From: Brucella pseudogrignonensis
Lineage (GTDB): Bacteria > Pseudomonadota > Alphaproteobacteria > Rhizobiales > Rhizobiaceae
NCBI RefSeq assembly: GCF_032190615.1
Contig: NZ_JAVLAT010000001.1
Coordinates: 812,501 to 876,500 of the forward strand
DNA: 64,000 nt
Reading direction: 5' to 3'
Shown here: positions 1 through 8,903 of the stretch, in pieces
Numbering within the stretch: the first letter of the stretch is position 1
How the letters are laid out: each line of letters starts with the position of its first letter
The notes under the pieces: model-generated
Database searches by the model: none
The model's input: the letters and a program-made list of their open reading frames with translations, nothing else
What the model was told of the DNA's origin: nothing
Made by a program: the position numbers and the translations under genes

Positions 1-656
1 TCGATGATGCAGACATTGATGCAGCTGTAGACGGTGCCATGCTTTCAAAATATCGCAATGCCGGTCAGACCTGTGTTTGCGCCAACCGCATCTATGTTCA
101 GCGCGGCGTTTACGACAAGTTCGCTGAAAAGCTGGCGCTCAAAGTGAAAGAGCTGAAAGTCGGCAACGGCACCGAGCCGGGCGTCGTCATCGGCCCGATG
201 ATCGAAGAAAAAGCCATCACTAAGGTCAAATCGCATATTGAAGATGCGGTTTCAAAGGGTGCGAAGCTTATTGCAGGCGGCAAGGAACTGGGTGGCCTGT
301 TCTTTGAACCGGGCATTCTAACCGGCGTTACCTCGGATATGCTTGTTGCCAAGGAAGAAACCTTCGGACCGCTCGCACCGCTCTTTGCCTTCGACACTGA
401 AGAAGAAGTGATTGCTGCTGCCAACGACACGATCTTCGGTCTGGCTGCCTACTTCTATACGGAGAACTTCAGCCGCGCGATCCGCGTCAGTGAAGGACTG
501 GAATATGGTATGGTCGGACACAATACCGGCCTGATCTCCAACGAAGTCGCACCTTTCGGCGGCGTGAAGCAGTCGGGCCTCGGTCGCGAAGGCTCTAAAT
601 ATGGCATCGAAGAATATCTCGAAACCAAATATATTTGCAGCGCCTACACGCGTTAA
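1..656 (+). CDS. gabD: Succinate-semialdehyde dehydrogenase, C-terminal part (runs in from the left edge)
   Basis: Open from the window edge (reading frame starts at base 3), 217 residues visible, about 45 percent of a usual 480-residue GabD. The NAD(P)-dependent enzyme oxidises succinate semialdehyde to succinate in GABA breakdown. The stretch GQTCVCANR near the start carries the catalytic cysteine of the aldehyde dehydrogenase superfamily, and its second cysteine two residues later is typical of GabD, where the pair can form a redox switch. The end has the family hallmarks [11 protein letters not shown] and [15 protein letters not shown] terminator follows at 679. Family assignment is firm; GabD rather than another semialdehyde dehydrogenase rests on the close GabD-like sequence. 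Confidence 0.9.
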   Translation, partial: DDADIDAAVDGAMLSKYRNAGQTCVCANRIYVQRGVYDKFAEKLALKVKELKVGNGTEPGVVIGPMIEEKAITKVKSHIEDAVSKGAKLIAGGKELGGLFFEPGILTGVTSDMLVAKEETFGPLAPLFAFDTEEEVIAAANDTIFGLAAYFYTENFSRAIRVSEGLEYGMVGHNTGLISNEVAPFGGVKQSGLGREGSKYGIEEYLETKYICSAYTR

Positions 657-678
657 AATAGACTTGATCGACATTAAG

Positions 679-712
679 AGGTGGCGCGCATTGTTCGTGC
701 CACCTTTTTTAT
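679..712 (+). terminator. Rho-independent terminator of gabD
   Basis: AGGTGGC and GCCACCT arms around a 13-base loop, followed by a run of T. It lies 23 bases after the gabD stop codon. Confidence 0.8.
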
Positions 713-768
713 TTATAGAGAGTGCAAATATCCCCGAATGTTTGCACCTATAACAATCCGGAAAAATC

Positions 769-1359
769 ATGCTGCGCCGACTCTATGACTGGACGATCTC
801 GCTTGCTGCCCGAAAGTCTGCCGAATATTGGCTCGCTTTCATCGCTTTTGTAGAAAGCTCAGTGTTTCTGGTGCCCGCCGATGTGCTCTTTCTTCCGATG
901 GCGCTCGCACGCCCTGAACGCGCCTATCGCTATGCGCTTGTGGCGACGATCTTTTCCGTGCTTGGCGGTATAGCAGGTTGGTATCTTGGCTATCATGCCT
1001 ATGAACAGGTCGCGAAACCTGTGCTTGAAATGTATGGTAAGCTCGACACATTCGAGCAGATGCGTGGCACGACCAGCGCCGACATGATTTTGCTGATGCT
1101 TATCACATCCGGCCTATCGCATTTGCCGCCGATCAAAGTTGTCACCATTCTGTCCGGTGCTGCGGGCATAAATATCTGGCTATTTATTGCATCGGCAATT
1201 ATCGCTCGCGGTGCACGCTTCTTCTTCCTTGCATGGCTGTTGAAGCGTTATGGCGAACCGATCCGCCACTTTATTGAAAAGCGCCTCGGCCTACTGGCTG
1301 GTCTGGTCGCCGTGGTGCTGATTGCACTGTTCCTAGCGGTTAAATATTTTCATTTTTGA
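769..1359 (+). CDS. DedA/YqaA-like inner-membrane protein
   Basis: 196 residues with several hydrophobic segments and a VTT/SNARE-associated (DedA-like) layout. An N-terminal amphipathic stretch (LYDWTISLAARKSAEYWLA) is followed by FVESSVFLVPADVLFLPMAL, which matches the conserved acidic and proline-containing re-entrant region of YqaA-type proteins. A second characteristic stretch, SGLSHLPPIKVVTILSGAAG, sits near residues 115-135. DedA-family members act in envelope lipid translocation and membrane homeostasis; no specific substrate can be assigned here. GGAAAAA lies just before the ATG at 769, supporting this start. It stands alone between gabD and dsbB on the same strand. Confidence 0.75.
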   Translation: MLRRLYDWTISLAARKSAEYWLAFIAFVESSVFLVPADVLFLPMALARPERAYRYALVATIFSVLGGIAGWYLGYHAYEQVAKPVLEMYGKLDTFEQMRGTTSADMILLMLITSGLSHLPPIKVVTILSGAAGINIWLFIASAIIARGARFFFLAWLLKRYGEPIRHFIEKRLGLLAGLVAVVLIALFLAVKYFHF

Positions 1360-1449
1360 TTTTGCCTCAAGTCAGTCAAATTTAATTGCTTGGAAGCAAA
1401 CTAGAATTCTAGACTACTGATAAAGCCAGTGTGGCGCAGGAAATTTCAT

Positions 1450-1974
1450 ATGGCATTTGCCCTTAATAGACCCGTGGGCAAAATTCAGGCTTGGACCGCA
1501 GGCATCATGACAGTCGGACTTGCAGCGACGGTCGGTACAGCTCTGGGCTTCGAGCATCTGGCTGGCTTTATGCCGTGTAAGCTCTGCCTTGAAGAACGCA
1601 CACCATATTATATCGGCATTCCGGTTTTGGCTGCGGCTTTGGTTTCTTATGGCTTGAAGTGGCCACCGATCCTCACACGCGGTCTCATCCTGATCGGCGC
1701 GCTGCTGATGACCTTTGGTCTGGCACTTGCGATCTATCACACCGGCGTTGAGCTTAAATATTGGCCGGGTCCGGCTGATTGCAGTGCAGCCACCATGAAG
1801 GTCACACTCGATGCAGGCAATCTGCTTGGCGATCTCAACGCGACCCGCCCACCAGCATGCGATAGCGCGCCGGGCTTTTTCCTCGGCCTGTCATTTGCCG
1901 GATGGAACGTCGTCGCAAGCCTGCTCTTTGCAGCAATTGGCTACTACGGCGCTTTTGCAAAAGGTGAGAAGTAA
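1450..1974 (+). CDS. dsbB: Disulfide bond formation protein B
   Basis: 174 residues from the ATG at 1450, which has AGGAAA about nine bases upstream; a GTG 21 bases earlier is in frame but has no ribosome site. Four membrane segments are apparent. The first periplasmic loop contains CKLC in the context FMPCKLCLEERTPYY, the CxxC pair that passes electrons to quinone. A second pair of cysteines, at ADCSAATMK and PPACDSAPG, corresponds to the loop pair that reoxidises DsbA. The protein regenerates the periplasmic thiol oxidase DsbA. No dsbA is in the window. The layout fits DsbB or the DsbI-like alphaproteobacterial branch. Confidence 0.87.
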   Translation: MAFALNRPVGKIQAWTAGIMTVGLAATVGTALGFEHLAGFMPCKLCLEERTPYYIGIPVLAAALVSYGLKWPPILTRGLILIGALLMTFGLALAIYHTGVELKYWPGPADCSAATMKVTLDAGNLLGDLNATRPPACDSAPGFFLGLSFAGWNVVASLLFAAIGYYGAFAKGEK

Positions 1975-2042
1975 GAGCGAATTCTGAGGAAGTTTTTCTT
2001 TCTTCGCAAGAGCTCAAGTATTTTGATCGAAAAGCGGCAGGC

Positions 2043-2159
2043 CGTGGCGAAAATGGTGATTTTCGAGTACCGAAATGGAGTGTACTTTTGGGTACATGAG
2101 CATCGGAACGCAGACAAATTGCCATTTGCAGACCGGCATGGCGACTTTTGGAACAGATA
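2043..2159. repeat. Bru-RS-like palindromic repeat, copy 1
   Basis: About 110 bp that match a second copy at 37256-37350: both contain GCGAAAATGGTG, then GAGTGTACTTTTGGGTACAT, then GCATCGGAA or GCACCGGAA, then GCCATTTGCAGACC. The centre is a GTAC...GTAC hairpin. The copy ends just outside the stop codon of the HNH gene (2160). The resemblance to Brucella Bru-RS elements is from memory of that family. Confidence 0.7.
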
Positions 2160-2732
2160 CTAAGGTTCCAATTCGACATCCCAGTAAAGAAAGTCGAGCC
2201 AGCTATCGTGGAGATGGTTCGGTGGGAAAAGACGTCCGTTTTTATGCAGATCATGCATCGTGGGTTGAACCGGCTTCTGGCGTGGCCACATATGCGCGCG
2301 CGATGGCATCAAGCCGCCCTTGCGCAAATTGCATGGAGAACAGGCGGCGACCACATTTTCCCACGTCGTCGCACCGCCATGGCAACGCGGGGTAACGTGA
2401 TCAAACGTCAGATCATGCGGTGAGCCGCAATACTGACACTCAAAACGGTCACGCAGAAAAAGATTGAAGCGGGTAAACGCCGGATGGCGCGGCGGCTGCA
2501 CATAATCCTTGAGACAGATCACGCTTGGCAAACGCATGGAAAATGTTGGCGAGGATACGACCTGATCATATTCCGCCACGATATGCACGCGTTCAAGAAA
2601 CACGGCCTTGATCGCATCCTGCCATGACCAAAGCGACAGAGGATAATAGCTGAGCGGCCTGTAATCCGCATTGAGAACCAGAGCAGGCAAACCACTGCTC
2701 GACACCGTTCGGGGAGAGACGGCTACATTCAA
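2160..2732 (-). CDS. HNH endonuclease family protein
   Basis: 190 residues. Two zinc-ribbon CxxC pairs (CQYCGS and CSPCNLRKGG) bracket the HNH core LTFDHVTPRCHGGATTWENV, where DHV and the following N supply the metal-binding residues. The N-terminal part PALVLNADYRPLSYYPLSLW is characteristic of the alphaproteobacterial chromosomal HNH family, which is widely conserved and of unknown biological role. Start choice: AAGGAGG sits seven bases before a TTG at 2732, ideal spacing, while an in-frame GTG at 2738 directly abuts it and is unlikely. The gene ends against a palindromic repeat. Not linked to any phage or restriction gene here. Confidence 0.82.
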   Translation of the reverse strand: MNVAVSPRTVSSSGLPALVLNADYRPLSYYPLSLWSWQDAIKAVFLERVHIVAEYDQVVSSPTFSMRLPSVICLKDYVQPPRHPAFTRFNLFLRDRFECQYCGSPHDLTFDHVTPRCHGGATTWENVVAACSPCNLRKGGLMPSRAHMWPRQKPVQPTMHDLHKNGRLFPPNHLHDSWLDFLYWDVELEP

Positions 2733-2738
2733 AGGCAC

Positions 2739-3076
2739 ACCTCCTTCAGAACAATTCCGAAAGAAAAGTGCGAATGGCTTTCCATGCGGAACTGCGCTTC
2801 TGACGAGAGCGCCGCGCGTCCATCATGGGCGCAACCTACGACGCTCCAACCTTGTAATAGCATTTCCAGCAAAAGTACGAAGCGGTTTTGCGTGGGATAA
2901 TGCGTAGAAACAGATGGTTACAGCGGCCTTACCGCTGTAAGGCGGCAGTGCGATAGGCAGGGTACCAAGTTTCTGCGAATCGAAATGCCGTCATTCACCT
3001 GATGCGAATAATGTAATCCCGACATGACAGCATTGTGAAGCAGAAACGCATTTATGTCCCCGTAAACACGCAAGAT
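2739..3076. other. Intergenic stretch with a degenerate palindromic repeat and a hairpin
   Basis: 338 bases between the start of the HNH gene and the end of the glycosylase gene. No convincing gene. 2868-2906 resembles the element at 35560 (shared AAGCGGTTTT and ATGCGTA). A hairpin TTACAGCGG/CCGCTGTAA with a five-base loop lies at 2918-2940. The HNH promoter must lie in this stretch, but no clear boxes stand out. Confidence 0.5.
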
Positions 3077-3721
3077 TTACATAAGCGGCGCCGCCTCCCG
3101 CCCCTTGATCGCAGCGTAATATGACCAAAATAAACGCGCTGCCACACCGCGCCATGGCGACCAGTCTTCCGCAAGCAAGCGAAGCGCCTTTGTATCGGGT
3201 CTCGTTTCATGTGCAAAAGCGTGACCGACAGCCGTTTGCAACGCCACATCGCCAGCCGGAAACACATCCGGATGACCAGCGGCAAACAGCAGATAGACTT
3301 CAGCCGTCCATGGACCGATTCCTTTGATAGCGGTCAGCGCCTTGATCGCTTCTTCGGCAGGCAGATCGCACAGCCCATGCAGATCGATTGCCTCTTCTGC
3401 CAAAGCTTCACTCAAAGCAAACAGCGTTCTCTGTTTTGGCCGCGAAAGTCCGGCAAAACGCCATGCGTCTTCCCCGCCTGCAATATAAGCTTCCGGTGTC
3501 ATCGGATCGATCACCTGCTTGAACCGCGCCCATATTGCTGCCGCGCTTGCAGTTGAAACCTGTTGCGCAACGATAATCGAGGCAAGACTTTCAAAACCCG
3601 GCTCAGATCTTCGAAGCGAAATAGCGTGGGACCGACTGCGGATATCAAGCAACCGTGCGTCGGCTAATCCCAATGCTTCAAGCCCGGCTTCAATATCATC
3701 CAATGTATCGATCCGCCGCAT
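3077..3721 (-). CDS. DNA-3-methyladenine glycosylase, AlkA-like (HhH-GPD)
   Basis: 214 residues. The helix-hairpin-helix plus Gly/Pro/Asp signature is clear: LTAIKGIGPWTAEVYLLFA, followed by HPDVFPAGDVALQTAVG, whose aspartate (FPAGD) is the catalytic residue that activates the flipped base. This is an excision enzyme for alkylated purines. There is no iron-sulfur cluster cysteine set, unlike MutY/Nth. It lacks the N-terminal regulatory domain of Ada-type AlkA and is short, as usual for rhizobial homologues. Start at 3721 has AAGG about ten bases upstream; upstream in-frame ATGs at 3736 and 3775 are possible but poorly supported. Divergent from gluQRS with about 60 bases between them. Confidence 0.85.
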   Translation of the reverse strand: MRRIDTLDDIEAGLEALGLADARLLDIRSRSHAISLRRSEPGFESLASIIVAQQVSTASAAAIWARFKQVIDPMTPEAYIAGGEDAWRFAGLSRPKQRTLFALSEALAEEAIDLHGLCDLPAEEAIKALTAIKGIGPWTAEVYLLFAAGHPDVFPAGDVALQTAVGHAFAHETRPDTKALRLLAEDWSPWRGVAARLFWSYYAAIKGREAAPLM

Positions 3722-3784
3722 CGTCAGGCCTTTCATTTCAGTGTGGCACAACGTACCAATGCAGTCAGATGACAATCAACTGAC

Positions 3785-4666
3785 ATGATCATGACCCAGC
3801 CAGTATATCGCTTCGCTCCAAGCCCCAATGGGCAATTGCATCTTGGTCACGCCTATTCCGCCCTTCTCAATGCACAAATGGCGCAGACAAGCGAAGGGCG
3901 CTTTCTGCTTCGCATGGAAGACATCGACACCGCCCGCTGCACGCCGGAACTTGAACAGGGCATCTACGACGATCTCCACTGGCTCGGGCTTGAATGGGAA
4001 CAGCCGGTACGCCGCCAGTCAGAGCATTTCGGCGAATATCGCAACGCCCTGACCAAGCTCGCCGACAAGGGGCTCGTCTATCCCGCCTTTCTGAGCCGCA
4101 CCGAAGTGCGCGAGATTATCGGCGAAGCCCATGCCAAAGGCCAGGAATGGCCCACCGACCCTGACAGCACGCCGCTGTACCCGCATGGTGAACGAAACTT
4201 CAGCGAAAAAGAGCAGATGGAGCGCATCGTCTCCGGTGCGCCCTATGCATGGCGGCTCAATATGGAGAAAGCGCTCGAGGTGGCTGGCGAAACGCTGTTC
4301 TGGAACGAAAGCGGCTACGGCCCGAATGGCGAAACCGGTCGCGTGAACGCCGATCCCGCTCAATGGGGCGACGTGGTGATTGCCCGCAAAGACACCCCCA
4401 CCAGCTATCATCTTTCCGTCGTGGTGGATGATGCGCTGCAAGGCATAACCCATATTGTCCGCGGACGCGATCTGTTTCATGCAACATCCGTGCATCGGCT
4501 TCTGCAAAAGCTTCTGGACTTACCGCAGCCACTTTATCATCATCATGATCTTATACTCGGCGATGATGGTTTGAAACTATCCAAAAGCCGCAAGGATACT
4601 GCACTCAGCAGCTTGCGCGAACAGGGCTTTACGCCTGACGATATCCGCGCAAGACTGTCGCTGTAA
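3785..4666 (+). CDS. gluQRS: Glutamyl-Q tRNA(Asp) synthetase
   Basis: 293 residues. A truncated glutamyl-tRNA synthetase paralogue that charges glutamate onto queuosine in the wobble position of tRNA-Asp rather than onto a tRNA end. The class I signature is present as RFAPSPNGQLHLGHAYSAL (HLGH, residues 19-22) and the second as LKLSKSRKDTA near the end. The anticodon-binding domain of true GltX is absent, which together with the length identifies GluQRS. An alternative ATG two codons downstream (3791) is possible. Typical neighbours such as dksA are not present. Confidence 0.92.
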   Translation: MIMTQPVYRFAPSPNGQLHLGHAYSALLNAQMAQTSEGRFLLRMEDIDTARCTPELEQGIYDDLHWLGLEWEQPVRRQSEHFGEYRNALTKLADKGLVYPAFLSRTEVREIIGEAHAKGQEWPTDPDSTPLYPHGERNFSEKEQMERIVSGAPYAWRLNMEKALEVAGETLFWNESGYGPNGETGRVNADPAQWGDVVIARKDTPTSYHLSVVVDDALQGITHIVRGRDLFHATSVHRLLQKLLDLPQPLYHHHDLILGDDGLKLSKSRKDTALSSLREQGFTPDDIRARLSL

Positions 4667-4808
4667 AAACTATTTTCGCCGCAGCGTCACAGATGATGTG
4701 CCCGCACGCTGATTGACGAAAGCGCGCTAAAGCGGTTCAAAGACAGCATGATAGCTGGCACTGAAGGGTGCTGGCGGTGATTTTGTTTATTTTGAAGGAG
4801 GCAGAGCC

Positions 4809-6995
4809 ATGGTTTCTCAGAAAGCCGGTAACTACGTTGAGATAGAAGGCTTGCGCGTTGCCCCTGAACTGGTGGAGTTTCTGGCCAAGGAAGCAGCACC
4901 CGGCACTGGCGTTGAACCAGACGCCTTCTGGAAGGGCTTCGCTGCCATCATCCGCGATCTCGCACCGAAGAATCGCGCCCTCCTCAAAAAGCGCGACGAC
5001 CTGCAGGCCAAGATCGATGCCTGGTACAAGGACAATCGCGACAAAGGCTATTCGCAGGCTGATTACCAGCAATTCCTGAAAGACATCGGCTATCTCCTGC
5101 CCGAAGGCGGAGAGTTCAAGGTTTCGACCGCCAATGTCGATCCGGAAATCATGCATATTGCAGGACCGCAGCTTGTCGTTCCGGTCATGAATGCCCGCTA
5201 TGCGCTCAATGCCGCCAATGCACGCTGGGGTTCGCTCTATGACGCGCTTTACGGCACCGATGCTATTTCTGAAGATGACGGTGCGGAAAAAGGCAAAGGC
5301 TACAACCCGAAGCGCGGCGAAAAAGTCATCGCATGGGCCAAGAATTTCCTCGACGAAAGCGCACCGCTCAATGCGGGCAAGTGGGCCGACGTCACCGGCC
5401 TTTCCGTTAACGACGGCAAACTCGGCTTAACGCTTGCCGACGGTTCGGGCACCGCCTTGAAGGACGGGAGCCAGTTCAAGGGATATAATGGCGATGCGGC
5501 GGCACCGACCAATGTGCTGCTGGCCAAGAACAACATGCATGTTGATATCGTAATCAATGCGGACAGCCCGATCGGCAAGAGCGACCCGGCCCATATAGCA
5601 GACATGGTTCTGGAATCGGCGATCAGCACGATCCAGGATTGCGAAGATTCGATTGCAGCAGTCGATGCGGAAGACAAGGTTGCCGTCTATCGCAACTGGC
5701 TCGGCCTAATGAATGGCAAGCTCGAAGACACCTTCGAAAAGGGCGGCAAGCAGATGACGCGCCGCCTTAATGGCGACCGCAGCTATAAGGCTGCCGATGG
5801 CTCGGAACTTAGCCTCAAGGGCCGTTCGCTGATGCTGGTGCGCAATGTCGGCCATCTGATGACCAATCCGGCGATCATTGATTCCGAAGGTCATGAAGTG
5901 CCGGAAGGCATCATGGATGCCGCCTTCACCAGCCTGATCGCACTGCATGATATTGGCGCGAATGGTCGCCACATGAATTCGCGCGAAGGCTCGGTCTATA
6001 TCGTCAAGCCAAAGATGCACGGGCCGGAAGAAGTGGCATTCGCCAATGAAATCTTCACCCGCACCGAAGAGCTGCTTGGTATGAAGCCGAACACGCTGAA
6101 AATCGGCATCATGGATGAGGAACGCCGCACCACGGTTAACCTCAAGGAAGCGATCCGCGCTGCCAAGGAACGCGTCGTCTTCATCAATACCGGCTTCCTT
6201 GACCGCACTGGCGACGAAATCCATACCTCGATGGAAGCTGGCCCGATGATCCGCAAGGGCGACATGAAGCAGGCTGCCTGGATCGGCGCTTATGAACAGT
6301 GGAATGTCGATATCGGTCTTGAATGTGGCCTTTCCGGCCATGCGCAGATCGGTAAGGGCATGTGGGCCATGCCGGACCTGATGGCTGCGATGCTGGAACA
6401 GAAAATTGCCCATCCGAAGGCTGGTGCGAACACCGCCTGGGTGCCATCGCCAACCGCTGCAACGCTCCACGCAACCCATTATCATCAGATTGATGTTGCA
6501 AGCGTTCAGGAAAAGCTGAAGAGCCGCCCGCGCGCCAAGCTCGACGATATTCTGTCGGTGCCGGTCGCCCCGCGTCCAAACTGGACGCCGGAAGACATCC
6601 AGCACGAAATCGACAACAACGCACAGGGCATCCTCGGCTATGTCGTGCGCTGGGTCGATCAGGGTGTTGGCTGCTCGAAAGTGCCGGACATCAACAATGT
6701 CGGCCTGATGGAAGATCGTGCAACGCTGCGTATCTCGGCACAGCACATCGCCAACTGGCTCTATCATGGCGTGGTTTCGGAAGCGCAAGTCATGGAAACG
6801 CTGAAGCGCATGGCAGCTGTCGTCGACAAGCAGAATGAAGGCGATCCGCTTTATCGTCCGATGGCCGCAAACTTCGACAATTCGATTGCTTTTCAGGCCG
6901 CTTGCGATCTGGTTTTCAAGGGCCGCGAACAGCCAAATGGTTACACCGAGCCAGTCCTGCACCGCCGCCGGTTAGAACTGAAAGCGCAAGGCTAA
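4809..6995 (+). CDS. glcB: Malate synthase G
   Basis: 728 residues, close to the 723 of the E. coli enzyme. Condenses glyoxylate with acetyl-CoA to give malate in the glyoxylate and glycolate pathways. The long single-chain form (isoform G) is shown by length and by segments such as [20 protein letters not shown] and the alpha/beta insertion between residues 140 and 250. Active-site regions include [15 protein letters not shown] and [18 protein letters not shown], the latter holding acidic residues of the Mg site. A strong ribosome site (GAAGGAGG, eight bases before the ATG) supports this start. It appears to be a single-gene unit; a terminator follows. Confidence 0.96.
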   Translation: MVSQKAGNYVEIEGLRVAPELVEFLAKEAAPGTGVEPDAFWKGFAAIIRDLAPKNRALLKKRDDLQAKIDAWYKDNRDKGYSQADYQQFLKDIGYLLPEGGEFKVSTANVDPEIMHIAGPQLVVPVMNARYALNAANARWGSLYDALYGTDAISEDDGAEKGKGYNPKRGEKVIAWAKNFLDESAPLNAGKWADVTGLSVNDGKLGLTLADGSGTALKDGSQFKGYNGDAAAPTNVLLAKNNMHVDIVINADSPIGKSDPAHIADMVLESAISTIQDCEDSIAAVDAEDKVAVYRNWLGLMNGKLEDTFEKGGKQMTRRLNGDRSYKAADGSELSLKGRSLMLVRNVGHLMTNPAIIDSEGHEVPEGIMDAAFTSLIALHDIGANGRHMNSREGSVYIVKPKMHGPEEVAFANEIFTRTEELLGMKPNTLKIGIMDEERRTTVNLKEAIRAAKERVVFINTGFLDRTGDEIHTSMEAGPMIRKGDMKQAAWIGAYEQWNVDIGLECGLSGHAQIGKGMWAMPDLMAAMLEQKIAHPKAGANTAWVPSPTAATLHATHYHQIDVASVQEKLKSRPRAKLDDILSVPVAPRPNWTPEDIQHEIDNNAQGILGYVVRWVDQGVGCSKVPDINNVGLMEDRATLRISAQHIANWLYHGVVSEAQVMETLKRMAAVVDKQNEGDPLYRPMAANFDNSIAFQAACDLVFKGREQPNGYTEPVLHRRRLELKAQG

Positions 6996-7020
6996 TCAGG
7001 AATTATTCGGACAGAAAGAA

Positions 7021-7052
7021 AGCGGCGGGAGAAATCCCGCCGTTTCTGTTTT
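7021..7052 (+). terminator. Terminator of glcB
   Basis: CGGCGGGA and TCCCGCCG arms around GAAA, followed by a T-rich stretch. Located 28 bases after the glcB stop. Confidence 0.75.
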
Positions 7053-7067
7053 CGAAATCACTTGACT

Positions 7068-7100
7068 CCATTATAATAGATATTAATTCTAAGATAATGG
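7068..7100. promoter_or_regulatory. Inverted repeat over the start of the XRE-cupin regulator, likely its operator
   Basis: CCATTATAATAGA (7068-7080) and TCTAAGATAATGG (7088-7100) match at 11 of 13 positions as inverted repeats with a 7-base spacer. A TTGACT box lies immediately to the left (7062-7067). Overlap with the core promoter and start region suggests repression, most simply autorepression. Confidence 0.55.
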
Positions 7101-7105
7101 AAAAC

Positions 7106-7678
7106 ATGAATGAGCATCTCGACAACGCCATTGGCGAAAATCTGCGCCGCCTGCGCCTTGCGCAAGGCATGACGCTGGATGCGCTTGGTGACGCGTCAGG
7201 TGTCAGCCGCGCCATGATATCGCGGATCGAGCGTGGCGAAACCAGCCCAACCGCACAGCTTCTGGCGCGCATTTGTGCAGCGCTCGGCACATCGCTCTCA
7301 GCTTTCTTTGCTGATGCGGAAGCCCCCGCCTATCCCTTGCTCACGCATGATCGCCAGCCAGTCTGGCGTGACCCGGATACGGGCTATATCCGGCGGTCTG
7401 TTTCGCCACCGGCAACGGGGTCGAATATCGACATGATCGAGGTCGAATTTCCCGCAGGCGCAAAGGTCACTTTTGCACCACAGGCAGCCAATGCAGGCAT
7501 CACGCAGCATTTGTGGCTCCTGAATGGGCAGATGGAAATCACCGTTGGAGCAACCGCCTATCAGCTTCATACCGGCGACTGTCTTTATATGCCGCTCGTT
7601 GAAGGCATCACCTTTCATAATCCCGGCACCTCGACCGCACGTTATACAATCGTACTCGAACGCCGCAGCAGTCTCTGA
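7106..7678 (+). CDS. XRE-family regulator with C-terminal cupin domain
   Basis: 190 residues. Residues about 10-65 form a helix-turn-helix (ENLRRLRLAQGMTLDALG, SRAMISRIERGETSPT), and about 110-185 form a cupin fold (HLWLLNGQMEITVG, HTGDCLYMPLVEGITFHNPG). Regulators of this build sense a small molecule in the cupin and often control a neighbouring transporter or enzyme. Start: two in-frame ATGs, 7097 and 7106; only 7106 has a purine-rich site (GGAAAA) at workable distance. First gene of an apparent operon with the two acetyltransferases (gaps of 9 and 1 bases), so the ligand may be related to their substrates. Confidence 0.85.
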   Translation: MNEHLDNAIGENLRRLRLAQGMTLDALGDASGVSRAMISRIERGETSPTAQLLARICAALGTSLSAFFADAEAPAYPLLTHDRQPVWRDPDTGYIRRSVSPPATGSNIDMIEVEFPAGAKVTFAPQAANAGITQHLWLLNGQMEITVGATAYQLHTGDCLYMPLVEGITFHNPGTSTARYTIVLERRSSL

Positions 7679-7687
7679 AAGTACAAT

Positions 7688-8197
7688 ATGATTCGTGTCC
7701 TTAACTACGAAGATGCTGGCTCCTCGCTTCTCCCACTGGCAGAAATCCTGACCGATTGCGTTAATGATGGCGCGTCAGTTGGTTTCATGGCGCCATGTGA
7801 ATGGCAGGGCTTCATCCCTTACTGGAACCACGTCTTTAATGAAGTAGAGCGAGGCGACACGGCCCTTCTGGTTGCCGAACATAACGGCGAAATTGTCGGT
7901 ACAGTTCAGCTTGGTCTCGCACAGATGCCCAATCAGCCGCATCGCGCCGATCTTAAAAAACTGCTGATCCATCGTAAGGCGCGCGGCCTTGGTCTTGCAC
8001 GCAAGCTGATGGAAGCCGTTGAAGAAGAAGCACGTAACCGACGCAAGACACTTCTCTGCCTCGACACGGCGACCGGCAGTCCGGCGGAGGCGATTTACAC
8101 ACATCTTGGCTGGGAACGTGTCGGCACTATCCCGAATTATGCGCTCTATCCTGACGGCAGCCCCTGCGCGACCACACTTTTCTATAAAGGCCTGTGA
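7688..8197 (+). CDS. GNAT-family N-acetyltransferase
   Basis: 169 residues. The acetyl-CoA binding motif A is visible as KKLLIHRKARGLGLARKLM, followed by the beta-strand and helix around LCLDTATGSPAEAIYTHLGW, the usual GNAT end. Substrate unknown. It sits nine bases after the XRE-cupin gene and one base before a second acetyltransferase, so the three are probably co-transcribed. The two acetyltransferases are only distantly alike, so this is not a recent duplication. Confidence 0.85.
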   Translation: MIRVLNYEDAGSSLLPLAEILTDCVNDGASVGFMAPCEWQGFIPYWNHVFNEVERGDTALLVAEHNGEIVGTVQLGLAQMPNQPHRADLKKLLIHRKARGLGLARKLMEAVEEEARNRRKTLLCLDTATGSPAEAIYTHLGWERVGTIPNYALYPDGSPCATTLFYKGL

Positions 8198-8198
8198 A

Positions 8199-8693
8199 AT
8201 GACCCTCACCATCCGCTTTGCCAACGAAGCTGACCTCCCTGCTCTGCTTGCGATCTACAATGATGCAGTCGAGAACACGCTTGCGATCTGGAACGAAACG
8301 CTTGTCGATCTGGAAAACCGTCGCGAATGGCTCGAAGCCCGCAACCGCGACGGCTTTCCGGTTCTGGTGGCCGAACGTGAGGAACAGGTCGTCGGCTATG
8401 CGAGTTATGGCCCATTCCGCCCGTTTGAAGGTTTCCGCCACTCATCGGAACTCTCTGTCTATGTGGCAAGCGATGCACGCGGCGGCGGTATCGGACGCGC
8501 ACTTTTGGCCGAGCTTGTGGAAGAAGCACGCGAGCGTAAAGTCCATGTGCTGGTGGCGGGCATTGAAGCAGGCAACACCGCATCCATCGCGTTGCACAAA
8601 TCGCAAGGCTTTGAAGATAGCGGCACGCTGAAACAGGTCGGCCAGAAATTCGGACGCTGGCTTGATCTGACCTTCATGCAAAAGATACTCTAA
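8199..8693 (+). CDS. GNAT acetyltransferase of the phosphinothricin/methionine-sulfoximine type
   Basis: 164 residues from the ATG at 8199, one base after the preceding stop. TIRFANEADLPALLAIYNDA at the start and the NTLAIWNETLVDLENRREW segment are typical of the Pat/MddA group, which acetylates the amino group of phosphinothricin, methionine sulfoximine or related analogues. The acetyl-CoA loop is DARGGGIGRALLAELV. In soil alphaproteobacteria such enzymes are common and give tolerance to glutamine synthetase inhibitors; the real substrate here is not shown. Last gene of the operon; a terminator follows. A longer upstream reading frame from 8019 overlaps the previous gene and is unlikely. Confidence 0.85.
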   Translation: MTLTIRFANEADLPALLAIYNDAVENTLAIWNETLVDLENRREWLEARNRDGFPVLVAEREEQVVGYASYGPFRPFEGFRHSSELSVYVASDARGGGIGRALLAELVEEARERKVHVLVAGIEAGNTASIALHKSQGFEDSGTLKQVGQKFGRWLDLTFMQKIL

Positions 8694-8710
8694 TCAGCAC
8701 CGTGCAATAG

Positions 8711-8747
8711 AAAGCGCAGCGGGCCATTGCCCTGCTGCGCTTTTTTT
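8711..8747 (+). terminator. Terminator of the XRE-GNAT-GNAT operon
   Basis: GCGCAGCGGG pairs with CCCTGCTGCGC (one bulged A) and is followed by seven T. Confidence 0.85.
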
Positions 8748-8903
8748 GTTTATACAGGCGTATTCGCAAGGACCCGGTGAAAGCCCGGGTGGCTCTTCTG
8801 GCCGCCTATCCGCCAGACAACGCAACAACATCCCCCATTTTTACAATCGGCCATGTTGAATCGGACGGCTCTCAACGCCCGTCTTCTATTTGCGGAAAAT
8901 TCA

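Noticed and set aside
5706..6962. Long open frame (418 codons) on the minus strand inside glcB
   Set aside because: Lies antisense within a strongly conserved enzyme gene, no ribosome site and no recognisable domain; a codon-bias shadow.
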